Shown: positions 18,734 through 27,909, counted from the stretch's first letter. The stretch is 64,000 bases of DNA from Mycobacterium sp. (GCA_025965895.1 JAOPWC010000005.1:1-64000), one strand, 5' to 3'. Notes: a model not told the origin generated them from the letters alone. Program-made: numbers and translations.

Positions 18734-18811
18734 GTTGATGCGGCTCTCGCTCAAGTGAGTCAGGGTCGACGTATTCAACCGGTCCGGGCGTGCAGATCTC
18801 GGACTCGATTA

Positions 18812-19714
18812 CTAACCTGATGGCTGCGGTGGAGCCACCCGTTCGTGGTCGGCGGCTCCGAAGATGGCCACGGCCACCGCACCCACCACCGCGCCGACGA
18901 ACGCCACGGCCACCAGCCAGCCGAGTCCGTGCTGAGCGGTGTCGCCCAGCAGTACGACACCGGTGATTCCGGGCACCACCGTTTCACCGACAACAAGGGC
19001 AGCGGCGGCCCCGTTCACAGAACCGAGCTGCAGCGCAACAGTGAAGAGGTAGAAGCCGCCCAGCCCGGCGATGACGATGGTCCAGGACGCAGGATCGGCG
19101 AGCAGGGTGCCCAGCCGAAGCGGAGCCAAACCGTCGACCACCCGCACCGCGACAGCCATCGCCCCGTATAGCACCCCGGCGATCAGCCCGGCTGCAACAG
19201 CAGCGCGAGCCCCAAGCAGGCGGATGAGGCCGACCCCGGCGATCAGGATCAGCACGGACGCCGACAGCAAGCCCCAATGCACATCCGGCTCCGAGGTGCC
19301 CGCACCGCGATGGCCGGCGGTGATTCCCAGCACACACAGCGACACAGCCACCGTGACGATGGCCGCCCAGTCGCGGTGGTGCAGGCGCACGCCGAGTACC
19401 GCGACGCCGAGCACAGCTGTGACGACAAGGTTGGCGCTGATTATCGTCTGCGACAGAAACAGTGGAATGAGCCGGGCCGAGACCACGCTTCCGATGAATC
19501 CGACGCTGTCGAGAACCATCCCGACGATGAACGCAGGTGTCAGCGCAGCGCCAACGGTAGAGCGCAGCGGGGGACCGCCGGTCGCGGTGACCGGGACACT
19601 CGTCCCGCGGCCCGACCCACGGCGGGCGGAACTGCGAGCCCCATAGGCCTGCAGAACCGACGCAGCCCCGTAGCCGATGCACGCCAGCACCGCTGCGGCC
19701 ACACCGATCAGCAC
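18812..19714 (-). CDS. DMT (EamA-like) family transporter
   Basis: A 300-residue, very hydrophobic protein with about nine to ten transmembrane segments in two similar halves, as in drug/metabolite transporters. It starts MLIGVAAAVLACIGYGAASVLQAYG at a GTG at 19714. A basic, Gly/Ser-rich loop follows the first helix (about 27-45). The second half has GGFYLFTVALQLGSVNGAAAALVVGETVVPG, typical of this mycobacterial group. Substrate and direction of transport are unknown. It is divergent from the LCP gene. Confidence 0.85.
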   Translation of the reverse strand: MLIGVAAAVLACIGYGAASVLQAYGARSSARRGSGRGTSVPVTATGGPPLRSTVGAALTPAFIVGMVLDSVGFIGSVVSARLIPLFLSQTIISANLVVTAVLGVAVLGVRLHHRDWAAIVTVAVSLCVLGITAGHRGAGTSEPDVHWGLLSASVLILIAGVGLIRLLGARAAVAAGLIAGVLYGAMAVAVRVVDGLAPLRLGTLLADPASWTIVIAGLGGFYLFTVALQLGSVNGAAAALVVGETVVPGITGVVLLGDTAQHGLGWLVAVAFVGAVVGAVAVAIFGAADHERVAPPQPSG

Positions 19715-19921
19715 CAGCCGTTCCCGTCTCCATCGTCGCCCGTGAGGCCGCGGCGGATTCTCTGCGGCGGGCTCACCACCATTTCAGCATCCGCTTGTCT
19801 CGCTCTGGAATGAGCGGTGCCGTTGCCCGAGGAGGGCGATGCCGTCGGGCACGCCCACGGCCGCGCCTACCGGAGGACGCTGCGACGCGCGCCGGCCCGA
19901 TGCGTGATATACGCATGAGGT

Positions 19922-21538
19922 ATGACGCCCCCGGCACATGCCAGCCGCGGCGGGCACACGCGGCACCGGCTGCCCCGGCGGTCAGGCGGCCGTTGGGTGC
20001 TGATCGGTGTGCGGGTGGCCGGCGCGCTGGCCGCGCTGGGCGTGCTCGTCGTCACCGGACTGGGATGGGCGGGCTACCGCCATGTGTCCCGCGGCATCAC
20101 CACCTCGCAGGCGCTCGTCGGCGTACCGGCTTCAGTGGGGGGTGACCAGAACATTCTCATCATGGGCCTGGACAGCCGCCTGGATCAGCAGGGCCGGCCC
20201 TTGCCCAAAGACATCTACGACGCCCTGCACGCCGGCGATGAAAACGTCGGTGGCTACAACGCCAACGTGTTGATCGTGCTGCATCTGCCGGCCGGAGGCG
20301 GCGCCGCCACGGCCATCTCCATTCCCCGCGACGACGACGTCGATCTAGCCGGATGCCCGAGCGAGAGTTGCCAGGGCAAAATCAAGCAGGCATACGGTCT
20401 GGCGTACGAGCATGTGCTCGACCCTCACGGCACCGGGCTGCCGGATACCGACCTGACGACCGCGCAAGAGCAGACGGCCCGCGAGGCCGGGCGTAAAGCC
20501 GAAATCAGCACGGTGCGTCATCTGCTCGGAATCCCGATCGATCACTTCATTGAAGTCACCCTGGTGGCCTTCTTCGAGATCGCCAAAGTGGTCGAACCCA
20601 TCACCGTATGCCTCAACCAGGACACCTCAGACGACTATTCGGGGGCGAACTTCCATCGAGGGGTTCAGCAGATCGACGCCGCGCAGGCGCTCGCGTTCGT
20701 CAGGCAACGGCGCGACGTCAACGACGAGTTGTTTACCGATCTCGACCGGACCCGACGCCAGCAGGCCTTTATCGCCTCTCTGGTGACCGCACTGCGCACC
20801 GGCGGAGCGTTGGACAGTCCGAGTGCGCTGCGCAACCTGCTGGCGGTCGCGAACCAAAACGTCGCGGTGGATGCGGGTTTCGACCTTCCTGGCTTCATTC
20901 AGCACGCGCCCTCGCTGACCGGCACCCCGCTATCGCTGTACACGTTGCCGATCGCGCAATTCGGTCAGGACTCCTCTGGGCAGGACGTCAACATCATCGA
21001 CGTGCCGACAATCCGTGGCATCGTGCACAACCTCATCGGCCCCGGCTCTTCCACAACGAGCGGCTCCGCAACCAAGGCGGCTGCGCCGGTGCCGACCAGC
21101 AGCGGCACACAACGCCCAGGCGGCCCGGTGCTCGATGTCGTGAACGCCTCTCACCACGACGGCCTGGCCGCTGCGGTGGAAAAGACATTTGGGGCCCGTG
21201 GATTCACCCCGGGGACCACCACTTCGGCCCAGACGATGTCCGAGTCGAGCACCATCGAATACGGCTCCGGCGCCCAAACCGCGGCCCAGGGCCTGGCCGA
21301 CCAACTCGACCTCACCCCCGCCGCGTCCGACACCTTGCGCCCCGAGACGGTACAGCTGATTATCGGAGCCGATTTTCCGGCCGGCGATTACCTGAGCGAT
21401 GGAGGCACCACCGAGTCCGCGAGCACGAGCCCTCCCACCCCTGTTCCCACCGTGGCCGCCACCGCCACCGGCACCCGCGCGCCCGCCCCCACCGACCTCA
21501 CCCACATGGCGGCCTCCGGGGTGCCGTGTGTGAAATGA
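19922..21538 (+). CDS. LytR-CpsA-Psr (LCP) family protein with LytR_C domain
   Basis: A 538-residue membrane-anchored cell-wall ligase candidate. A basic cytoplasmic N-terminus is followed by one membrane helix at about 27-50. The LCP catalytic domain (about 75-310) shows NILIMGLDSR, NANVLIVLHL, AISIPRDDDVD, the helix with IDHFIEV, and AQALAFVRQRRDVNDE with conserved Arg residues. A Ser/Thr/Pro linker leads to a LytR_C domain (about 400-475). In mycobacteria, LCP proteins attach arabinogalactan to peptidoglycan from a decaprenyl-linked precursor. Several paralogues exist per genome; this looks like an accessory one. Confidence 0.92.
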   Translation: MTPPAHASRGGHTRHRLPRRSGGRWVLIGVRVAGALAALGVLVVTGLGWAGYRHVSRGITTSQALVGVPASVGGDQNILIMGLDSRLDQQGRPLPKDIYDALHAGDENVGGYNANVLIVLHLPAGGGAATAISIPRDDDVDLAGCPSESCQGKIKQAYGLAYEHVLDPHGTGLPDTDLTTAQEQTAREAGRKAEISTVRHLLGIPIDHFIEVTLVAFFEIAKVVEPITVCLNQDTSDDYSGANFHRGVQQIDAAQALAFVRQRRDVNDELFTDLDRTRRQQAFIASLVTALRTGGALDSPSALRNLLAVANQNVAVDAGFDLPGFIQHAPSLTGTPLSLYTLPIAQFGQDSSGQDVNIIDVPTIRGIVHNLIGPGSSTTSGSATKAAAPVPTSSGTQRPGGPVLDVVNASHHDGLAAAVEKTFGARGFTPGTTTSAQTMSESSTIEYGSGAQTAAQGLADQLDLTPAASDTLRPETVQLIIGADFPAGDYLSDGGTTESASTSPPTPVPTVAATATGTRAPAPTDLTHMAASGVPCVK

Positions 21539-21581
21539 CATGCCATATCAGGCAGTCAGCAAAGAGCGCGAGGTCACCGGC

Positions 21582-22262
21582 TCAGTTCTCTGACGTCACA
21601 CCAGACCGGTATGACTCGACGAAGTGCCCGTAGCCGCAGACCTCCGCCAGAACCAATTCGCCCTCACGGTCGGCCTCCTCCAGCTCGTCCATCCACTGGC
21701 GGAGAAGGGCCGCTCCGGTGCGGCGCACCTCAGCGTCACGGTCTGAGTTAGCGCAGAGTTGCGCAAAGCTCCGGATGTACCGATCGGCGAGGGTCAGACG
21801 GTGAACGCCGGTTACCACATCAAGCGCTTCGCCTGCCCATAGCCTCACCAGCCGTCGGTAGGTGGTGAGCTCTTCTACGGGCAGCCCTGCAGCGCCCAGG
21901 ACCAACCGCGTGTTCGTGAGCTCGGTCAGTACGTCGGCGCGCCGCGCTTTGATCTGTTCTCGGGCCAGAAGCAGTTCTCGTCCGAACTCCCCACGGATGG
22001 AAGCTCCCGGCGGATCGTCGAGGGCGGAGGGGTGTATTGCGTGAGCGACATCAACGGGTTTCCATTGGCCGAAACTTTCGGCCCACATGGCGAGTTCACC
22101 GATCATCACATTGAGCTCGGCCCGATGATGGTCGAGATGCTCGGCGAAGTCTCCGCGCCCTTCGTCCGTTATCAACCGCGACGCCCGCACCACTGCGTCG
22201 GTGAGAGCCCCATGGGCGGCTGCTAAGGCGATTATCTGATCTCGACCCCGCTTGCGATCCAT
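21582..22262 (-). CDS. hypothetical protein, mostly alpha-helical
   Basis: A 226-residue soluble protein that I do not recognise. It is rich in A, R, E, L and D, with no membrane segment or signal peptide. Long amphipathic helices are likely: FAEHLDHHRAELNVMIGEL, LLLAREQIKARRADVLTEL and LLRQWMDELEEADREGELV. No metal or nucleotide motif is visible. The ATG at 22262 follows GGTGGTGG; an open extension to 22457 looks less protein-like. It is convergent with the LCP gene and downstream of the epimerase-like gene on the same strand. Confidence 0.6.
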   Translation of the reverse strand: MDRKRGRDQIIALAAAHGALTDAVVRASRLITDEGRGDFAEHLDHHRAELNVMIGELAMWAESFGQWKPVDVAHAIHPSALDDPPGASIRGEFGRELLLAREQIKARRADVLTELTNTRLVLGAAGLPVEELTTYRRLVRLWAGEALDVVTGVHRLTLADRYIRSFAQLCANSDRDAEVRRTGAALLRQWMDELEEADREGELVLAEVCGYGHFVESYRSGVTSEN

Positions 22263-22474
22263 CACCACCACCGTAGCGGCTGACAGCCTCCAGCGAGGCC
22301 GGCCGCCGTCTGCACCCCAGACTGGACGAGCCGCCAGGCTCCTACCTGGGCCGACCCGGGCACTTCTTCCGATCGCTCGAGAAGCCGATCGCGGCCTGTA
22401 TCGAATTCGTCGGTACCCACCGCTTCGGCCCACGCCCGTTGCCGCACGCAGCGCCACCGGATCTGATCGGCGCG

Positions 22475-23446
22475 CTAGGGACCCGGTGCGAGCCCGGTAC
22501 GAACGAAGCTTCCTGCGGTCGACAGGATCGCTTCGTCGATCGGCCGCGGAGTAAAGCCGAGAACGCTCTTGGCCTTTCGGTTGGACGGCCGTCGGACGTC
22601 ACCGATGACCGGTGCCTTGATCGCCGAATTGACGCCCGTCCAGTCCCGCAGGATATAGGCGGCTTCCAGCATGGTGATCGGGCCGCCATCGCAGCAGGCG
22701 ATGAAGCGCTCACCTGCGGCGCGGGGGTGGGTCATCGCACGGACGTGGATGTCGGCGACGTCGCGGACATCGGCCACCGGAAAACTGATGTTCGGCATCA
22801 GCGCCACACTTGCCGTCAGCAGAGTCAATATCACGACCAGCGAGGCGGAGACGTCATCGCTCAGCACGGGCCCGAAAGTGCCGGTCGGGTTGATGACGCT
22901 GAGTTCGGTGTGACCACCGTCGCTTTTGATGAAGTCCCACGCTGCGCGTTCGGCGAGGACCTTGGACTTGACGTAGGGCGTGACGCCCTCGCCGTCGAGG
23001 TTGGTCCAGTCGTCCTCGGTGAACTCGCGGTCGACTTGGCCGTGGCCGTAACCGATCGCGGCGAACGACGATGTGAGAACAACCCGCTTGACACCTGCGT
23101 CGCGGGCCGCACGTAGCACGCGACAGGTTCCGTCGCGAGCGGGCACGATGACCTCGTCTTCGTGCCTGGGCTCATCCGGTGGGAACGGCGAGGCGACATG
23201 CAACACGTACTGGCTGCCGGCGACCGCCTCGTGCCAGCCGTCATCGGAGGTGAGATCGGCGACCGCGAAGGTCAGTTTGTCGTCGGCGTCGACCCCGGCA
23301 CGCGCCGCCATGTCTCGCACGTCTGCCTCGCGTTCGTGCGACCGGACCGTCGTGCGGACCCGGTAGCCGGCGTTCAGCAGCGCGACGACGCAGTGCGAGC
23401 CCACGAAACCAGAGCCGCCCGTGACGAGGACCTGTTCGCCAGCCAT
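22475..23446 (-). CDS. NAD-dependent epimerase/dehydratase family reductase
   Basis: A 323-residue extended SDR of the dihydroflavonol-4-reductase-like group. The cofactor motif VTGGSGFVGSH is at about 8-18, an Arg at the end of the second strand (TTVRSHER) favours NADP, and VVLTSSFAAIGYG precedes the catalytic YVKSK pair at about 160. INPTGTFGPVL follows, as in related aldehyde/ketone reductases. The ATG at 23446 has GGGGGAA upstream. Related bacterial enzymes reduce a range of carbonyl compounds; the natural substrate is not known. Confidence 0.9.
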   Translation of the reverse strand: MAGEQVLVTGGSGFVGSHCVVALLNAGYRVRTTVRSHEREADVRDMAARAGVDADDKLTFAVADLTSDDGWHEAVAGSQYVLHVASPFPPDEPRHEDEVIVPARDGTCRVLRAARDAGVKRVVLTSSFAAIGYGHGQVDREFTEDDWTNLDGEGVTPYVKSKVLAERAAWDFIKSDGGHTELSVINPTGTFGPVLSDDVSASLVVILTLLTASVALMPNISFPVADVRDVADIHVRAMTHPRAAGERFIACCDGGPITMLEAAYILRDWTGVNSAIKAPVIGDVRRPSNRKAKSVLGFTPRPIDEAILSTAGSFVRTGLAPGP

Positions 23447-23702
23447 GATTCCCCCAACGAAAGTGCAGCGTTCTCAGTGCCGGTAACCGACGACAGCTGG
23501 ATACCCGTTCACAACACCGCTACACCGTTTCTCGCCACCGGCCAACCCCCCGTAGCAGCCTCTCGTCCAATCGAATAGGTGACAGTCAAGTCGCTGTGAC
23601 ATCCCTGAGAACGTCGCTGCTGGCGAGGATGAGCGGCCTACCAACAAGGCGCAGGCGGGGCTAGTATCAGAGCTGCTACGCGTCGGAACGGCGGTGAGAG
23701 TG

Positions 23703-24005
23703 ATGACCAGCGAAGTTCACAATCAACATGCCGAACATGACCATGCCCATGGCGACGGGTGTGGGCATGTCGCGGTCCCGCACGGGGATCATGTCGACTA
23801 CGTGCATGACAGACATCTTCACCGGCGGCATGACGATCATTACGACGAATGTGAACCATCCGACGGTCACGCTGTGCATAAGGACCATCAGCATGTCCAC
23901 GGTGAAGGCTGCGGCCATGTGTCTGTCCCGCACGGCGATCACGTCGACTACATTCACGACGGCTGCCGGCACGCTGCACACGACGAGCACTACGACGAGC
24001 ACTGA
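23703..24005 (+). CDS. histidine-rich metal-binding protein with internal duplication
   Basis: A 100-residue protein with 26 histidines and many Asp/Glu residues. It consists of two near copies of one module: GDGCGHVAVPHGDHVDYVHD in the first half and GEGCGHVSVPHGDHVDYIHD in the second, each ending in a DxHYDE motif. The pattern suggests cytoplasmic binding of zinc, nickel or copper. Similar single-module mycobacterial proteins are often named as zinc-transporter-like. The ATG at 23703 is chosen; an in-frame GTG at 23694 is possible. No transporter gene is adjacent. Confidence 0.8.
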   Translation: MTSEVHNQHAEHDHAHGDGCGHVAVPHGDHVDYVHDRHLHRRHDDHYDECEPSDGHAVHKDHQHVHGEGCGHVSVPHGDHVDYIHDGCRHAAHDEHYDEH

Positions 24006-24264
24006 TCCATCCTCCGAGCCAGACGATGCTCGGTTGTTTGTGTGTGGCCGCCCCCCGACAACAAGAGAATTGGCGCTCGAAGACACTGATTCGACCAACC
24101 TCCAGCTATTGGTGCGATCACTGGGACCGGTGTGGCGCCTGGTGAACGCCCAGCAGGCAAGATTGCAGCTAGCGGGAGATGCCGTTGGGTGTCAGCGGTG
24201 GCGACAGCGGTTGCTGCGACGCAATTCTGGTGAGCATACCGACAGCCCATCGAAAGAGTGCATC

Positions 24265-24525
24265 GTGCGAATCGGATTCAATTACCCCGCCGTGATGCTC
24301 GCGGCCGGCGCCGTGGCGGTCGCTATCGCCGCTGCACCACCCGCTGCGGCGGACCCGGCGCAGCAGATTTGCATCGGATTGAGCACTTCCTCTGCCAAGT
24401 GCCAGATGCCCGGTGATACCGAGATCAACGACTCGCTCCCGTACGCGAACGTTTTGCCACAGTGGTCAGAATTCGGGCAGCAATCCGGGGGTCCCTACGG
24501 GGGTGCCGGCGGCGGTGCCGGCTGA
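24265..24525 (+). CDS. small exported protein, KCQ/GD-EIN family, copy 1
   Basis: An 86-residue secreted protein. The GTG at 24265 (GAAAGAG upstream) opens a signal peptide with AVMLAAGAVAVAIAAAPPAAA and likely cleavage near ADP at residue 29-31. The mature part has QQICIGLSTSSAKCQMPGDTEINDSLP and a Gly-rich tail. The two cysteines probably form a disulfide. The same KCQ-x2-GD-x-EIN pattern recurs in the next gene and in several small mycobacterial exported proteins of unknown function. Confidence 0.7.
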   Translation: MRIGFNYPAVMLAAGAVAVAIAAAPPAAADPAQQICIGLSTSSAKCQMPGDTEINDSLPYANVLPQWSEFGQQSGGPYGGAGGGAG

Positions 24526-24632
24526 ACCACCCCGGTCCTGGCATGCCACCCGGAGCGGCGAGGTTCGAGTGAGCACACATCGACCAGAGCACCCAAAGAC
24601 GATCAGCGAGACCAATACCGAAAGGCGCCAAC

Positions 24633-24866
24633 ATGCGAATTAGACTCAAGCACCTCACACCGGTGTTGATGGCCGGTGCTGCCGCTGCAGCGATCGCCAG
24701 CGCACCAGTTGCGGTCGCCGCTTACAGTCAGTCACAGCAATCCTGCGTCACCCTCGGCACCTCAACCAAGTGCCAGATCGCGGGCGACGTTGAAATCAAC
24801 AGCTCCATTCCCGCACCGCCTGCAGGTCCCTGGGCGATGTATGGCCCGTTCTGGGGCGGCGACTAG
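24633..24866 (+). CDS. small exported protein, KCQ/GD-EIN family, copy 2
   Basis: A 77-residue secreted protein, paralogous to the gene 108 bases upstream. MRIRLKHLTPVLMAGAAAAAIASAPVAVAA is a signal peptide. The mature protein contains QQSCVTLGTSTKCQIAGDVEINSSIP with two cysteines and ends in aromatic residues (WAMYGPFWGG). It has a good upstream site (GAAAGG near 24619). It is convergent, almost touching, with the COG4705 membrane protein gene. Function is unknown. Confidence 0.75.
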   Translation: MRIRLKHLTPVLMAGAAAAAIASAPVAVAAYSQSQQSCVTLGTSTKCQIAGDVEINSSIPAPPAGPWAMYGPFWGGD

Positions 24867-24868
24867 AT

Positions 24869-25699
24869 TTACGGTGTACTGGGTGCCGCTTCCGCTTCAA
24901 TGGGCAACCCCACCACAGAGTTCGCGGTGTTGCGTCCGCTGACGGCGACCATGGTGAGTAGCAGCAGCGCGACGATCAGCAGCACAGCAGCGACAGGTCC
25001 GTCGCCGTAGCCCAAGGCACCAACCCGTGGCGGCTTACTCACCCAATCCGCAATAGAGGCTCCGAGTGGACGCGTCAGAATGTATGCCCACCAGAACGCC
25101 ACGACGCTATTGAGACGGAATCGCCAATAGCCCAACGCTGGAACAGCCATCGCGACCGCGAAGAGCACGATTGATCCGGCAAACCCCAACTTTAACTGCC
25201 CGGCGGTCAGATCGCCGGCGGCTGTTCCGAGCGCAAAGGTGAACGACACTGCGAGCCAATAGAATATCTCGCGGCGCCGCGTCGTGATGCTGTGGATGGA
25301 CAACGAACCCTCGGCGCGATGCCACACCCAAAACGTTGTCGCGACCGCAAGACCGTAGATAAGGGTGGACATCGCAATGGGAACGCCGAGTCTGCCGTGA
25401 AGGACATCGGCGGCCATGGTGCCGAACGCAGCAATCATCGCGACCGCACCCCAATAGGCGAACGGCTTATACCGGCGCGTCCGCAATTGAAGCCACAGGC
25501 ACACCACGAAGCCGGAGAAACCGATCCCGACGCCCACTAAGCCCACCGTGCTGAGCAGGTAGTCGGATGCCGCCTCACCCATCGCGGTAGTCAGCAGCTT
25601 CAGGACCCAAAACGATGCGGTGATCTCGGGCACTTTTGTCGAAATTGGTTGGTGTGACACACTTCGATAGCCGTCACCGGACACGGTGATTCCGCGCAT
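24869..25699 (-). CDS. COG4705-type membrane-anchored protein
   Basis: A 276-residue membrane protein with about seven hydrophobic segments. The family signature KVPEITASFWVLKLLTTAMGEAASDYL is near the start, and it is echoed in the second half by TRPLGASIADWVSKP and FTFALGTAAGDLTAG, suggesting an internal repeat of two similar halves. Members are uncharacterised and sometimes annotated as possible transporters. The ATG at 25699 follows GAGAGGGA; a TTG two codons earlier is also in frame. Confidence 0.82.
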   Translation of the reverse strand: MRGITVSGDGYRSVSHQPISTKVPEITASFWVLKLLTTAMGEAASDYLLSTVGLVGVGIGFSGFVVCLWLQLRTRRYKPFAYWGAVAMIAAFGTMAADVLHGRLGVPIAMSTLIYGLAVATTFWVWHRAEGSLSIHSITTRRREIFYWLAVSFTFALGTAAGDLTAGQLKLGFAGSIVLFAVAMAVPALGYWRFRLNSVVAFWWAYILTRPLGASIADWVSKPPRVGALGYGDGPVAAVLLIVALLLLTMVAVSGRNTANSVVGLPIEAEAAPSTP

Positions 25700-25863
25700 G
25701 GGCAATCCCTCTCAGCCAAAAGCCTGTGCTAGCTCGCCTTTGAGCTGAAAGTGCGACGACGCAGTCGGATCGTCTGCTGCCAGCTTAAGAGGGAACGCTC
25801 CGAAAATCCTGTGTTGACGCTAAGTGTTGGCTAGAAACGAAAAGCACTGCGCGATAACGATAA

Positions 25864-26530
25864 TCATAGGTTATCAGCTGAGTGCCGTTGGTGATGAGTG
25901 CCGGGACAGCATTGTCGGAAACCAGGCTGGAGTCCTAACGCACCACCCACGATGCGTTCAGCGATCAATTCGTCCCGCGGTGCGCCTGCCACATGGATCG
26001 CCACGCCTTCCACAGCGCCGAGGATCGCTACCGCGAGCGTTTTGGCCGCGGCCCGGGCGGGATGATGCCACCGCGTCGACCGGAAAAGATCAGGGAACTG
26101 AGGCGCCGGCCGAGGTCTTTGGCCAGGTGTTCGACCGCCTGCCCCGGATGGTCACGGCCGTCGAACTCCATCCGCAGCGCCATCATGACGCGCGCGATGT
26201 CTCGTCGGCAGAAGACGACATGCCCGCGCGCCGCGGCGATCAGCACCCAGGGGCGATGTGGATCCTTGCGCGGGCCGCCATACCTCGAATTCCCACTTTG
26301 CGGCCACCCACATCCACCACGGCGAGAGCCAGGTCCTCTTTGCCCTTAAACAAGTGATAGAGGGCACCCCTGGTGTATCCGGCGTCACGCGCGACCTGTT
26401 CGAGGATGACGTTGCCGTATCCATAGCGGGAGAAGGCCTTGGCCGCCGACTCGATCAGCGCCGCGCGCGGGTCCCTGTGCTCGGCCTGAGTTCGCCGGCC
26501 GCGAGTCGATCGAGGTCTAGATACATACAC
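25864..26530 (-). pseudogene. TetR family regulator, two frameshifts
   Basis: Three frames carry consecutive parts of one TetR protein. First is the DNA-binding domain with AFSRYGYGNVILEQVARDAGYTRGALYHLFKGKEDLALAVVD. Then comes the middle with MRMEFDGRDHPGQAVEHLAKDLGRRL and SGRRGGIIPPG. Last is the C-terminal helix with LAVAILGAVEGVAIHVAGAP. The changes of frame, near 26245 and 26035, each equal one missing base. As read, the first frame gives only a 96-residue product with an intact HTH but no full ligand domain. The start (GTG 26530) lies within a palindrome shared with the divergent DUF2867 gene. Confidence 0.8.
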
Positions 26531-26540
26531 GCATGTATGT
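26523..26540. promoter_or_regulatory. TetR-type palindromic operator
   Basis: ACATACA-CGCA-TGTATGT is a perfect 18-bp dyad spanning the first codon of the minus-strand TetR frame and lying 30 bases before the plus-strand DUF2867 start. Its place and symmetry are those of an operator for the divergent TetR protein. Confidence 0.65.
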
Positions 26541-26569
26541 TAGCGTCGTGGCGTCAGGACGGGAGCGCA

Positions 26570-27166
26570 ATGAGGCTGCCACACACCGAACACACCAGCC
26601 GTGCGTGGCGGATCGACGACATCGCGCGGGATTTCCGGCTCGAGGATGTCTGGGCGTTGCCCACCCCTGGAAATCGCGACGACTTCCCGAAGCTCGTGGA
26701 GCAATTCGTCTCGTTCAGCCTTGTGCAGCGCTCCCCCGCGGTCGTTCGCGGGTTGTTCGCGATCCGTCTCGCGATCGGCAACCTCCTCGGCTGGGACAGC
26801 CCTCGCGGGGCGGCCGCGGTGCCTACGCTGCGCGATAAATTGCCGGCCGAGCTGCGGGAACGCCCTGCAGCGGCAGCCAGACCACCGTTCACGACGCTCT
26901 ATCAAACCAGCGACGAGTGGGCGGCAGAAACCGTCAACCGCACGGTCCACGGCGTCCTCCACCTGGGTTGGGTTGAGGCGCCGACAGGTGAATACCGCGG
27001 CCAGATGGCCGTTCTGGTCAAGCGACGTGGGCTGCTCGGCGCGGGCTACATGGCCGCCATCGCGCCCTTCCGCTACCTGATCGTTTATCCGTTAATGCTT
27101 CGTGCTCTCGGTCGCGGATGGCAAACCTGTGGCGGGAAACGCACCGGTGCGGCCGGCTTGTCGTAA
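26570..27166 (+). CDS. DUF2867 domain-containing protein
   Basis: A 198-residue protein of the DUF2867 family (SRPBCC-like fold in relatives). It starts MRLPHTEHTSRAWRIDDIARDFRLEDVWALPTPG, with TSDEWAAETVNRTVHGVLHLGWV and YMAAIAPFRYLIVYPLMLRALGRGW toward the end. The ATG at 26570 has GGGAG upstream. It is divergent from the frameshifted TetR gene with a palindrome between them. Its last 75 bases overlap the 3' end of the next TetR gene, which is convergent. The biochemical role is unknown. Confidence 0.82.
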   Translation: MRLPHTEHTSRAWRIDDIARDFRLEDVWALPTPGNRDDFPKLVEQFVSFSLVQRSPAVVRGLFAIRLAIGNLLGWDSPRGAAAVPTLRDKLPAELRERPAAAARPPFTTLYQTSDEWAAETVNRTVHGVLHLGWVEAPTGEYRGQMAVLVKRRGLLGAGYMAAIAPFRYLIVYPLMLRALGRGWQTCGGKRTGAAGLS

Positions 27167-27862
27167 TCCGCCGGCGTCAAGGTCGACCTTCGGCGCGTCG
27201 AAGCGGGCAATCTCAGCGCGGGTGCGGATCTGCAGTCCCCAGATCTCCCCGTCCGACACCCCCAACACCCGCAGGCACGCGTCGGCGATGTGCTCTGGCA
27301 GCGACGACGGGTGCGATGCGGTTCGCTTCGCACGCATCGTCACGAGCGATTCGACCAGGCAGAACGGGAGGTCGGCGGCCTCACCTGCCAGCCCGGTGTC
27401 GGCGATGATCGTTCGGCTCAGCGCCAGGTAGTGCAGCCGCAGCCGCTCGTGCTCGGCCCAAAACGACGCCAGTCGCGCGCCCCTCAGCTCCGGCAACAGG
27501 TACAACGCGCCGAGGTTCCACCTACTGTGCAGCAGCTGTGCGCCATCGAAGACCGCGAGCGCGTGCAGGTGTGCCTTGGCGCTCAACGCCGGCTGAGCGC
27601 CCATCAGGCTCGGGATGAAGTACAGCGTCGGCGTGACGGTCTGATGAAGCAGCGCCGACAGGATCTCGTCTTTGGTCTTGAAATAGTGGTACAAGGACGC
27701 CTGCCGAACCCCGACCGCCTCGGCGATCGTTCTCGTCGATGTGCTTGCATAACCACGGGTGGTAAACAATTCACCTGCGGCGTCCAGGATTTCGTCGCGG
27801 GCAGTACTCCCTGGGCGTCGTCGCGTGGTCAGGCGCGGCCGACCCGCCCGAGTAACCGGCAT
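27092..27862 (-). CDS. TetR family regulator of the divergent ABC/hydrolase operon
   Basis: A 256-residue TetR protein. The HTH (about 22-66) contains DEILDAAGELFTTRGYASTSTRTIAEAVGVRQASLYHYFKTKDEIL, and the larger C-terminal domain includes SRWNLGALYLLPELRGARL. The ATG at 27862 is preferred: the longer open frame up to 27943 would run through a palindrome at 27910-27929 that is better explained as an operator. The gene is divergent from the ABC ATPase gene, and two matching dyads lie in the gap, so control of that operon and of itself is likely. It overlaps the DUF2867 gene tail to tail. Confidence 0.88.
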   Translation of the reverse strand: MPVTRAGRPRLTTRRRPGSTARDEILDAAGELFTTRGYASTSTRTIAEAVGVRQASLYHYFKTKDEILSALLHQTVTPTLYFIPSLMGAQPALSAKAHLHALAVFDGAQLLHSRWNLGALYLLPELRGARLASFWAEHERLRLHYLALSRTIIADTGLAGEAADLPFCLVESLVTMRAKRTASHPSSLPEHIADACLRVLGVSDGEIWGLQIRTRAEIARFDAPKVDLDAGGLRQAGRTGAFPATGLPSATESTKH

Positions 27863-27909
27863 TGTCCCATCGTGGCCCGTCAGCAGCTCGATAAGCGATA
27901 GGTCACAGC

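Noticed and set aside
25853..25875. GATAAC...GTTATC inverted repeat near the end of the broken TetR gene
   Set aside because: The half-sites are short, AT-rich and 11 bases apart next to decayed coding DNA; chance is likely.
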